Source: Candidatus Methanophagales archaeon
GTDB taxonomy: Archaea > Halobacteriota > Syntropharchaeia > Alkanophagales > Methanospirareceae
Length of the DNA stretch: 7,511 bases
Direction of reading: 5' to 3'
Assembly (NCBI GenBank): GCA_030617585.1
Contig: JAUWVD010000051.1
Coordinates: forward strand, 1 to 7,511
Below the pieces are notes generated by a model that worked only from the letters and a program-made list of their open reading frames with translations, did no database searches and was not told where the DNA came from. This document shows, piece by piece, positions 1 to 6,054 of this stretch; the stretch's first letter is position 1, and every line of letters begins with the position of its first letter. The position numbers and the translations under genes were made by a program.

Positions 1-24
1 ATCTACCTACATAGTTTAATTTAG

Positions 25-90
25 GACGCAGATTTACACGGATTTACGCAGATTTGATTTTTTCTGTGTTAATCTGTGTTAATCTGTGTC
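25..90. repeat. Inverted array of a 10-base repeat
   Basis: The left arm (25-52) and right arm (63-90) are imperfect inverted copies: 23 of 28 positions pair. Of the five exceptions, three would be G-U wobbles in RNA and two are T-T mismatches. Each arm is itself a tandem of a 10-base unit, close to TCTGTGTTAA on the right and GATTTACGCA on the left. The loop is about 10 bases and T-rich. It lies about 30 bases beyond the cca stop codon, so it could fold at the end of the cca transcript. It could also be a dispersed intergenic repeat; a single copy cannot decide between these. Confidence 0.7.
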
Positions 91-120
91 GATAATTGAT
101 TTTAGTTTGTTCCTCTTTAT

Positions 121-1482
121 TCAAATCCCACGAAAATAACACCTGAAGAAATAGCCGATGCCATCAACGAATCTTATCTCTTCGTTCCTTAACACCTGAT
201 AGCCTCGGCCTATTGATTCCGATACGTCTTTGCCCAAACTGCAAGACATCAGCTCGTTCTTTAATAGGCTGACTACATCGGTATATCGCCGCTCTACTTC
301 TACTGCATACCTACCGTCGTCAATAAATATCGGGTGAGTAGACGCATATATATTTTTGAACTGCTCAGAATGATATTTGGAAGTAACAGGAGGACCCATA
401 TGCTTCTTCAGCCGCGGTAGAGACCAGATGAGCAATTCAAATAGCAAAAACGCTTTGCCGCCTTCTACCGCTACATCGCTCCCATAGACCTTGAACCCAT
501 CACGTTCTATCATATTTGTGATAGATAGCTCAGCTTTTCGTAACTGCGGGAATAATATGTCCTCTACCACTTCAGGCGCCTCAAACAGGACCATCACGAA
601 CTCAGTGCCCCGTTTCGAAACGCGTTTCGCGAATTCTTCTGCACTCATCGGATCTGCTACACGGGGTAGGAAGAATGACATCTGTGGCTGTGCCAGGAAC
701 ACCCTTGCAGCATCTATAAACCGACAGAAGGAATAGTCCGATACGGCAGCAGCTACATTCCTGTTACGGTCTACGGGATCTATAACAATAAGCGGGTCTT
801 CGCCTTCGTATTTGCCTTTATCTTCCAGGTCGATTCTTTCGCCATATCTCCACCGTGATGCGTTTAATAATAGCTCCACAAACGAAGAATAGTTCAGGAT
901 GAGCAATTCACAGAGATAGCCCGAGAAGCCCTTTCTCCTTAGCTCCGAGCCGTAAATATCCAAACACATCATAAATAGCTTTAGCAGTAGCACATCATCC
1001 TCCAGCCCATGTATTCGCTCCATAATATATCCGTTATGAAAAGGGGTCCTATCAACTGCGGATTTCAATGCAGATGCGTCTTTTAACGCGAAACAGGGCA
1101 CTAAGTCCACCTCGTACTCGGTTCTTCCTTCGGAATCGTAGAAGTAAGCGTGTATATAAGGATGCGAGGCATATCTCTCTTCATACCTATCGGAAATGCT
1201 TTTTGCTAGTGCAAGCCCATTCTCCTTTAAATCCTCTTCTGACATGTCCTCCGGAAACATGATGAAAATATCTATGTCCGTCTCGCCACGTACCCATGTA
1301 TTTCTGGCAGTTGAGCCTACGGATATTGCATGGGCTTCTATACCCTGCTCCAATGCTTTCTGGTTTATCATATTGATTATACGATCTGTTACGGCTTTTA
1401 CTCTCGCCCGCTCTGCCTCATCCGGTCTTATCCGCTCTATGACCTCGTTACATATCCGTTTTATCTCCACTTCCTCTTTCAT
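121..1482 (-). CDS. cca: CCA-adding enzyme (archaeal tRNA nucleotidyltransferase, class I)
   Basis: This cytosolic enzyme adds or repairs the 3' CCA end of tRNAs using CTP and ATP, without a nucleic-acid template. With the ATG at 1482 the protein has 453 residues, normal for archaeal class I enzymes. The nucleotidyltransferase signature is clear: GSTAR at 56-60, then TDIDIF with likely metal ligands D69 and D71, and the third carboxylate D126 in YEVDLVP. DRTPFHN (144-150) and the SGYLCELL stretch (187-194) are also typical of the archaeal family. The frame stays open upstream to a TTG at 1512, which would add ten residues. I prefer the ATG because it matches the usual family N-terminus and because a TATA-like box at 1531-1540 would place the transcript start near 1510. 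The gene is monocistronic here and uses TGA as its stop. The family assignment is firm; the start is less so. Confidence 0.95.
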   Translation of the reverse strand: MKEEVEIKRICNEVIERIRPDEAERARVKAVTDRIINMINQKALEQGIEAHAISVGSTARNTWVRGETDIDIFIMFPEDMSEEDLKENGLALAKSISDRYEERYASHPYIHAYFYDSEGRTEYEVDLVPCFALKDASALKSAVDRTPFHNGYIMERIHGLEDDVLLLKLFMMCLDIYGSELRRKGFSGYLCELLILNYSSFVELLLNASRWRYGERIDLEDKGKYEGEDPLIVIDPVDRNRNVAAAVSDYSFCRFIDAARVFLAQPQMSFFLPRVADPMSAEEFAKRVSKRGTEFVMVLFEAPEVVEDILFPQLRKAELSITNMIERDGFKVYGSDVAVEGGKAFLLFELLIWSLPRLKKHMGPPVTSKYHSEQFKNIYASTHPIFIDDGRYAVEVERRYTDVVSLLKNELMSCSLGKDVSESIGRGYQVLRNEEIRFVDGIGYFFRCYFRGI

Positions 1483-1530
1483 TGTAAAAATCAATCGCGA
1501 ATTATTCTCCAAAAGATGAATTGTGATGGA

Positions 1531-1540
1531 AATATTTAAA
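1531..1540 (-). promoter_or_regulatory. TATA-like box of cca
   Basis: The minus strand reads TTTAAATATT here, about 50 bases upstream of the preferred ATG at 1482. In archaea transcription starts about 25 bases downstream of such a box, near 1510, which leaves a leader of roughly 28 bases. No strong ribosome binding site precedes the ATG. Confidence 0.45.
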
Positions 1541-1658
1541 CATGTTCGAGAGGTTGAAGAGATGCAATAGCGGAGTGCGAGATTTTTGATGGCGAAAGTT
1601 GGTTAATGACTAATCCATGAACTAATCTAGCCTAAAAAATAAAGCTTTACCAACAACT

Positions 1659-1677
1659 TTTTTACCTTCGGTAAAAA
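1659..1677. repeat. Perfect 8-bp hairpin
   Basis: TTTTTACC (1659-1666) pairs with GGTAAAAA (1670-1677) across a 3-base loop. It is nearly symmetric, with T-rich and A-rich outer ends, so it could end transcripts from either side. No gene on the plus strand ends nearby, and on the minus strand it lies upstream of the cca promoter. Confidence 0.5.
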
Positions 1678-1724
1678 CCTTGACTAAAAACGTTATTTCT
1701 GTTTTTCTTTTAGCACCGGCTAAA

Positions 1725-1747
1725 TTTTCTTTTTGTAAAAAAGAAAA
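1725..1747. repeat. Perfect 10-bp AT-rich hairpin
   Basis: TTTTCTTTTT (1725-1734) pairs with AAAAAGAAAA (1738-1747) around the 3-base loop GTA. All pairs but one are A-T, so the RNA helix would be weak. No role can be assigned from the sequence. Confidence 0.45.
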
Positions 1748-1941
1748 AGTGTTGTGTCAATCTTGTGGCATATTCAAGTTGTGTCGATGTTTTTCCAACA
1801 CTCGGAACCAATTACAACAAACACTTCCTGAACTATTTATCTCATAACTGATATAAATTCAATCTGACAATCTGAAATATTTGGGACAACGTCCTCCTTA
1901 TGTGACACTCAATGAGTTCATAGAAATCGAAGCACGCACGC

Positions 1942-2130
1942 ATGTATTCAAATACAATAGAAGTAAAATGTCATGTTCTTGAGGATTTCACGGCCGATCG
2001 TCTTAGTAAAGGACTGCAAGACATACCCTCATCCACATTCTACAGGGCGCGGAAACAAAGAGCAAACAAAAACACTTACGAATTTCTCATTGGGCTGTTA
2101 CAGGGATTCACCAAAGATGGGTTGAATTAA
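1942..2130 (+). CDS. Possible small protein of 62 residues, doubtful
   Basis: I do not recognise this frame. It is the only plus-strand ORF of note in the gap between cca and the purP operon, and it is not a shadow of another gene. The middle, LSKGLQDIPSSTFYRARKQR (residues 21-40), looks amphipathic and basic and resembles the recognition-helix style of a helix-turn-helix protein. That is only an impression. There is no good ribosome binding site before the ATG, and the frame closes just upstream. It could be a relic of a longer DNA-binding or transposon-related gene, or chance. Confidence 0.22.
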   Translation: MYSNTIEVKCHVLEDFTADRLSKGLQDIPSSTFYRARKQRANKNTYEFLIGLLQGFTKDGLN

Positions 2131-2222
2131 TTCCACTTCCATCTGGACGAAGGAGAGGGATTTTTCGATTTGGCCTGTGGAGAAACGAATTGGTCGTATT
2201 GGTCAGATAAAGACAAACGAGC

Positions 2223-3287
2223 TCAATATATAACTTCAGTTAGAGATTGTTCCTTAAGCGCCTCTTTTATCTCCCTCGATATTCGCCGACCGGTGCTCAT
2301 TGGCTCTTGGTATAGCAGTTGCGAGTATGGCGAGCCATTAATGTAGAGGTTCGTGCCCGCGACAATTCTGGCGGAAATCTCGAATGCTATAAACTCCAGA
2401 TCTTCCGTGCATACTGTCTCTATGCAGAAAGGACCGATTACGCCCGGACTGAACAGTTCCCGAGATGTTTCGATCACTTTCTGACCCATTTCCAGTACTC
2501 GCGGTAAGAGCGACTCCCTAATTACGACCGGTAGATTGCCCGTAACTACAAATGAAGGTTCGGGATGGCTATCCCGGAGTATATACGATAGCCGGGCGAT
2601 GCCATCTATGTTGGATTCATAACGGATGTCCATACTGAGGAGTTCCACCCGATCCTTTAACGGAGAATAGAAATAGTGCGGATAGAACCGGGTCCCTATT
2701 ACATACTCCTGTAGTGTGAAATTCTCTTTATCGCTCAGTTCTAGTTCCTTGTGCTTCTGTTCAAACTCATTGGGATTACTTGCAAGGACATAGCCCTTCC
2801 CACCCTTAGCACCTGGGAATTTCACTATTACTAATCGATCTATATCATTAGGGTCTTTGAATTCTCGTGGCAGTTTCAGCTCGGCACGTTCCATCCATTC
2901 TCGTTCCTTACCGCGATCGGATTCCCAGTCCAGAACCTTTCTATTCCCGAACATGGGTACAGCGAGTTCGTTCTCGATCCTGATAGGCGAGAGATACTCC
3001 ACAAATGAGCCATGCGGGATAAGAATGGCGTTTCGTGCTATCAATCTCTCTTGAAACTCCCGTTCCAGGACCTGCGTGTATTTTCCGACGGTTAGTACTT
3101 CATCCGCCAGCCCAAACTGCCGATAAAGATCTTCTGTGCCTTTTTTGCAGATCACCATATTCTTGAAGCCTTCATCCCTAGCGCCCTTAAGTATCTGGAG
3201 TGCGGTATGGCTCCCAATCGTGGCTATGGTAATCCTTTTTTGGTCATAATCGTCCAGAATGCTATGGATTTCACTTTGGTGTATCAT
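2223..3287 (-). CDS. purP: FAICAR synthetase PurP (formate-AICAR ligase), canonical copy
   Basis: PurP converts AICAR, formate and ATP to formyl-AICAR, ADP and phosphate. It replaces the folate-dependent formyltransferase of PurH in archaeal purine synthesis. The 354-residue length fits the family. The N-terminal pre-ATP-grasp domain carries TIGSHTALQILKGARDEGF (23-41, with the conserved H27) and IPHGSF (90-95). The ATP-grasp domain has a glycine-rich loop VKFPGAKGGKGY (155-166), YFYSPLKD (205-212), IGPFCIE (284-290) and FEISARIVAGTN (302-313), all close to the M. jannaschii enzyme as I remember it. The linker around 175-195 is shorter than in that enzyme. The gene is second in a two-gene operon. 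Its ATG follows the upstream TGA after one base, so translational coupling is likely. This copy is the better candidate for the working enzyme. Confidence 0.93.
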   Translation of the reverse strand: MIHQSEIHSILDDYDQKRITIATIGSHTALQILKGARDEGFKNMVICKKGTEDLYRQFGLADEVLTVGKYTQVLEREFQERLIARNAILIPHGSFVEYLSPIRIENELAVPMFGNRKVLDWESDRGKEREWMERAELKLPREFKDPNDIDRLVIVKFPGAKGGKGYVLASNPNEFEQKHKELELSDKENFTLQEYVIGTRFYPHYFYSPLKDRVELLSMDIRYESNIDGIARLSYILRDSHPEPSFVVTGNLPVVIRESLLPRVLEMGQKVIETSRELFSPGVIGPFCIETVCTEDLEFIAFEISARIVAGTNLYINGSPYSQLLYQEPMSTGRRISREIKEALKEQSLTEVIY

Positions 3288-3288
3288 T

Positions 3289-4416
3289 TCACGTAACCGT
3301 CTCTTCCAATCTGTTCTGTTGTATGGCTTTTTTGAGCTCCATTACCACCCTCTTGCCGATCGAAAGTGACTCACCATAGTAGTAGCCCGAATATGGCGTG
3401 AACATTGTTCCGGGCGAGCCCTGCACGCGCATGGAGATGTCAAATACAATCGCCTTTTCTGACGGTGGACCGGGAATGAACGCGGATTGTAAAGCAAAAG
3501 GCCCTATAATCCCTGGTGGGTACTCTTGTCTTGCCACACGCACAAATTTCTCGCCTAAGTCGAATATCTGCTCTAATAGTGATTCCTTCACCGTGCATGA
3601 TATGTGCCCGGCTTCTATTGCTTTCACATCTATGTACTTCAATGCTTCTAATTGCTGTGATACAGGAAGACGGAGAATGCCGTCTAAATTGGTCTGTCTC
3701 CTGGTATCAGTCCCCAAAAGTTCCAGTCGCTGGTCTAATATCGAATAGAAGTAGTTGAAGTTGAACTGCGCACCCATAACGAATTCTTCGATTACCGCTT
3801 TCTTCAGTCCCGCCTCCGTTATCTTGCCCGCGTGAATCATCTGCTCGGAATTCTTATAGAACTCATTAGTGGAAGAAGCGAAGAAGAACGCACGTTCATA
3901 CGTCCGCTGTGCTTCCGGTGCTTTTACCAGAACCAAACGGTCTATCTCCTCGGGGCTATTATAGGTCCTAGGATATGGAATTCCTCCTTTTTCCATCAGA
4001 TAATACTGGTTCCTATCGGCATCTCGCTCCTCTGCCCGAAGTATGCCCCTGGTGCCAAAGAGCGGCAGCAGGAATTCATCCTCTATCTGGTCAAACCCTA
4101 CGTACACCTCAAAGGAGCGGTGCGGTATGAAGATAACATTCTGTTCTCGCATTTCCTTCTGCACTCGTTCCTGTGTTATATCCGTGAAGTTATCCAGTAT
4201 TATTGTCCGGTCCACTATACCAAGCGAGTCTTCCGTACGATAATACCTGGCATAGGTTTGCTCCCGGCCCTTCTGACACACTACCAGCGTTCTGAAGCCC
4301 AGGTCCTTCGCGCCTCTGCATATATCCAATGCGGAATGTGACCCCAGAACGCCTATGGTCACCTCATTCAGGTTGTATTCATCTAAAACTGCTTTTATCT
4401 CTTCTTGTGAAATCAT
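3289..4416 (-). CDS. PurP-family paralogue with an altered ATP-grasp loop
   Basis: This 375-residue protein aligns with PurP from end to end: MISQEEIKAVLDEYN at the start, GSHSALDICRGAKDLGF (25-41, H27 kept), the linker with KITEAGLKKAVIEEFVMG, YFYSILD and IGPFALQ. Several active-site stretches differ. The glycine-rich loop VKFPGAKGGKGY of the canonical copy reads VKAPEAQRTYERAFF (164-178), IPHGSF reads IPHRSF (97-102), and FEISARIVAGTN reads FDISMRVQGSPGT (325-337). It may be a PurP2-type enzyme with altered substrate or nucleotide handling, or a partner subunit of the neighbouring copy; which one is inference. The frame extends to a GTG at 4425, but the ATG at 4416 has AGGTG (4423-4427) six bases upstream and gives the family N-terminus. 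It is the first gene of the operon. Confidence 0.85.
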   Translation of the reverse strand: MISQEEIKAVLDEYNLNEVTIGVLGSHSALDICRGAKDLGFRTLVVCQKGREQTYARYYRTEDSLGIVDRTIILDNFTDITQERVQKEMREQNVIFIPHRSFEVYVGFDQIEDEFLLPLFGTRGILRAEERDADRNQYYLMEKGGIPYPRTYNSPEEIDRLVLVKAPEAQRTYERAFFFASSTNEFYKNSEQMIHAGKITEAGLKKAVIEEFVMGAQFNFNYFYSILDQRLELLGTDTRRQTNLDGILRLPVSQQLEALKYIDVKAIEAGHISCTVKESLLEQIFDLGEKFVRVARQEYPPGIIGPFALQSAFIPGPPSEKAIVFDISMRVQGSPGTMFTPYSGYYYGESLSIGKRVVMELKKAIQQNRLEETVT

Positions 4417-4422
4417 ATGGAA

Positions 4423-4427
4423 CACCT
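4423..4427 (-). promoter_or_regulatory. Ribosome binding site that fixes the start of the first purP-type gene
   Basis: The minus strand reads AGGTG here, six bases before the ATG at 4416. The alternative GTG start at 4425 lies inside this site and would have no ribosome binding site of its own. Confidence 0.6.
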
Positions 4428-4489
4428 GTTAAATATTTGTGTTTGGTATAAAAAAACCTTTCTATTAAACTTAAACTTGACGTTCGGAA

Positions 4490-4499
4490 TTATATAAAT
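4490..4499 (-). promoter_or_regulatory. TATA-like box of the purP operon
   Basis: The minus strand reads ATTTATATAA, very close to the archaeal TATA consensus. A start about 25 bases downstream (near 4467) gives a leader of about 50 bases that contains the AGGTG site. A second candidate, TTTTTTATAC at about 4447-4456, would start transcription near 4425 and cut into that site, so I rank it lower. Confidence 0.45.
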
Positions 4500-4601
4500 C
4501 AAGGAAAAATTTAACAGCACCATTTTTCCCCTCACAGTCTTTCTATTATGAAAGAGCGGTGATGGATGAAGTAACACGGTATCATAGACTTCAGTCGGGA
4601 A

Positions 4602-4611
4602 TATTTATATA
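4602..4611 (+). promoter_or_regulatory. TATA-like box of the PerR/Fur gene
   Basis: TATTTATATA lies about 35-45 bases before the ATG at 4646, with a purine-rich CGGGAA just upstream that could act as the TFB recognition element. The ribosome binding site GAGGAG (4632-4637) ends eight bases before the ATG. I looked for a PerR-box-like palindrome over the promoter and found no clear one. Confidence 0.5.
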
Positions 4612-4645
4612 ACAGATTTAGTTAGTTTTATGAGGAGATACATAA

Positions 4646-5089
4646 ATGCGTGATGATATTGGACTGTCACTGGATGAACTTAGGGCACACCTGGAAAAAG
4701 AAGGTATTCATCCGTCATACCATCGGTTGAAGATTCTGGAATATCTGATGAGCCACAGGACTCATCCAACCGTTGAGCTGATACATAATGAACTTTCAAA
4801 AGAGATACCAACACTATCAAAAACGACCGTTTATAATACTCTAAAACTTTTTGTGAGCAAGGGCATTGTCCAAGAGCTGACAATAGAAGAGAAAGAAGTG
4901 CGATACGATGCCGATACAAAACCACACGCGCACTTCAAGTGTATTGAGTGTGGGAGCGTGTATGATGTAGCTCTGGAATCTACAATCTTTGAGCATGGGA
5001 TGGTAACAGAAGAGGGTCATAACGTTATAGACTGCCAGGTTTACCTTAAAGGCATTTGTAAAGATTGCTTAAAAAGTGCCCAAAATTAA
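4646..5089 (+). CDS. perR: Fur-family regulator, PerR-like
   Basis: This 147-residue dimeric DNA-binding protein belongs to the Fur/PerR family. The winged helix covers about 20-85, with the recognition region TLSKTTVYNTLKLF (56-69). The structural zinc site is CIEC (99-102) plus CKDC (138-141). The five regulatory metal ligands of Bacillus subtilis PerR (H37, D85, H91, H93, D104) align with H40, D88, H94, H96 and D107 at identical spacing. An Asp rather than Glu at the last position is the feature linked to peroxide sensing with iron. By family knowledge it would repress oxidative-stress or metal genes until iron-catalysed histidine oxidation releases it. It is divergent from the purP operon and has its own promoter and a good ribosome binding site. 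The downstream genes that might have been its targets are decayed. A metal-uptake Fur role is less likely but not excluded. Confidence 0.88.
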   Translation: MRDDIGLSLDELRAHLEKEGIHPSYHRLKILEYLMSHRTHPTVELIHNELSKEIPTLSKTTVYNTLKLFVSKGIVQELTIEEKEVRYDADTKPHAHFKCIECGSVYDVALESTIFEHGMVTEEGHNVIDCQVYLKGICKDCLKSAQN

Positions 5090-5127
5090 ATTAAAGTCTC
5101 GAAAAATTAAAATACCAAAAACCAACA

Positions 5128-5322
5128 GAAAAAGTAGCTATTGGCGAAGGCTTGTGTGTGGTGCAATGTTTCGGACAGATTCCGTTGTATTCCACGCGGG
5201 ATGACCTTGGCCTTGAGTACCAGACCGATAAAATCTGCCCGAATGGCAGTATTAATCTCTTAGACTCAGATGAACGTTTTGCTGATTTCTGGATACGTAC
5301 TTTACTTATAACTGAGAGCTAA
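5128..5322 (+). pseudogene. Fragment of a DUF2249/TusA-like domain protein
   Basis: The frame is open from 5095 to the TAA at 5320-5322 but has no ATG and no ribosome binding site at its beginning. From about 5128 it reads EKVAIGEGLCVVQCFGQIPL and continues to DFWIRTLLITES. The EKVAIGEGLCVVQ stretch matches KVTV and then GDGMCIVH in the relic at 6055-6480, so the two are paralogues. The N-terminal half present in that relic (DVRELTGNLLPMLLKKAG) is missing here, as if a deletion joined the perR 3' flank to the middle of the gene. The stop is one base ahead of the ATG at 5324, so this gene and the DUF166 gene were probably once co-translated. The domain name is from memory of DUF2249-type proteins and is tentative. 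Confidence 0.45.
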
Positions 5323-5323
5323 G

Positions 5324-5368
5324 ATGGACCTGATAGTGATATACAGCGGCGAGTTCGGAGAACGAGTT
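5324..5368 (+). pseudogene. Detached N-terminus of the DUF166 gene
   Basis: An ATG one base after the preceding TAA opens MDLIVIYSGEFGERV, the typical N-terminus of DUF166 proteins. The frame then runs through 13 more codons to a TGA at 5408-5410. The rest of the protein continues in another frame from about 5370. The GAGAG at 5314-5318 could serve as ribosome binding site. I infer that this is the original start, cut off from the body of the gene by an internal deletion that also changed the frame. Confidence 0.6.
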
Positions 5369-5381
5369 CCCGGATGCGGAC

Positions 5382-5903
5382 ATGGCCATTGTATCGGAGA
5401 TACACAATGACCTTCTGCTTGAACTTCCAACTATTTTGAATAATTCCGGGATTAAAGCGATGTTTGTGCCACAAGAAAGTGCTGCCAGGATAGCAAGACC
5501 GCAGGTTGAAGAGATATGCGATAGAGAAGGGATAGAGGTAGTTTTTCCCAAGCCGTTTTGTGATTTGCATTTAGAGCCGCAGGATGACAAGCCCCTGGTT
5601 CAAAGATTTATCGCCGAGTTCGGGATTGGCAGACCAGAAGTGAGAGTAGAAGTGGATATAAGAGGGTGGATTGCTCATGTGGAGGTGTTGAGAAGCGCAC
5701 CTTGTGGTAGTACCTGGTTCGTGGCAAAGCAGTTAGAAGGCATAGAAGTTGAAGATAAACGGGAACTCTACGACCGAATCATCGAATCTCCTCATTCATA
5801 TCCTTGTACCGCGAGCATGGAGAAAGATAGAGAGCTTGGCGATACGATTCTGCACAGGGCGGGATATATTATCAGAGCGGCGGTGGAAGCAGTGTTGCTT
5901 TAA
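5382..5903 (+). CDS. DUF166 family protein, N-terminally truncated
   Basis: The 173-residue frame has the C-terminal two thirds of DUF166 (PF02593, sometimes labelled thymidylate-synthase-like without proof). Hallmarks are SEIHNDLLLELP (5-16), FPKPFCDL (54-61), VEVLRSAPCGSTWFVAKQL (99-117) and YPCTASMEKDRELGDTILH (139-157). The function is unknown; the family is common in methanogens. The frame is already open before the ATG (PDAD from 5370), so 5382 is merely the first ATG and lacks a ribosome binding site. Full-length relatives, as I recall them, have a cysteine-rich stretch between the YSGEFGERV start and this part, and it is absent. Whether the shortened frame is still translated is uncertain; it may be a recent pseudogene. 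A hairpin terminator follows at 5937. Confidence 0.75.
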   Translation: MAIVSEIHNDLLLELPTILNNSGIKAMFVPQESAARIARPQVEEICDREGIEVVFPKPFCDLHLEPQDDKPLVQRFIAEFGIGRPEVRVEVDIRGWIAHVEVLRSAPCGSTWFVAKQLEGIEVEDKRELYDRIIESPHSYPCTASMEKDRELGDTILHRAGYIIRAAVEAVLL

Positions 5904-5936
5904 TTTGCTAGCGTCATTCCAAAAAACCTAATTTCA

Positions 5937-5967
5937 TTCGGTTTTTTTGCCCAAACCGAACCTTTTT
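5937..5967 (+). terminator. Hairpin terminator after the DUF166 gene
   Basis: TTCGGTTT (5937-5944) pairs perfectly with AAACCGAA (5953-5960) around an 8-base loop, followed by CC and five T residues (5963-5967). It lies about 34 bases after the TAA of the DUF166 frame and would end a transcript from perR through DUF166. Confidence 0.6.
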
Positions 5968-5976
5968 AGAGCAACT

Positions 5977-5986
5977 ATTTTATAAT
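5977..5986 (+). promoter_or_regulatory. TATA-like box ahead of the DUF2249-CMD relic
   Basis: TATTTTATAA lies about 70-80 bases before the ATG at 6055, and the strong ribosome binding site GAGGTG (6044-6049) ends five bases before that ATG. The start signals therefore look intact although the gene behind them is broken. Confidence 0.4.
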
Positions 5987-6054
5987 CCTAACACGTATAG
6001 TATTAGAATAATCAGAAAAGAGGATAAAGTTGGAAAGAAAAAAGAGGTGCAATC

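Larger units (their letters stand above)
1541..1941. other. AT-rich intergenic stretch with small hairpins
   Basis: No convincing gene is seen on either strand in this 400-base gap. It contains two perfect short hairpins. One has an 8-bp stem (1659-1666 with 1670-1677) around a TTC loop; the other has a 10-bp stem of T/C against A/G (1725-1734 with 1738-1747) around a 3-base loop. The motif TTGTGTC occurs twice between 1750 and 1790. A TATA-like AAATATTT lies near 1876. None of this matches an RNA family I recognise. Confidence 0.5.

Noticed and set aside
63..90. CRISPR-like repeats
   Set aside because: The unit is 10 bases and directly tandem with no spacers.
3832..4341. Plus-strand frame of 169 residues and similar long frames opposite cca and both purP-type genes
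   Set aside because: They lie wholly opposite well-supported genes, have no family features and no start signals; they are antisense shadows.
4426..4645. Riboswitch or PerR-box operator in the divergent promoter region
   Set aside because: Only a weak 6-bp hairpin (4538-4555) and TATA-like boxes are seen; no purine-riboswitch core or clear palindromic operator could be found by eye.
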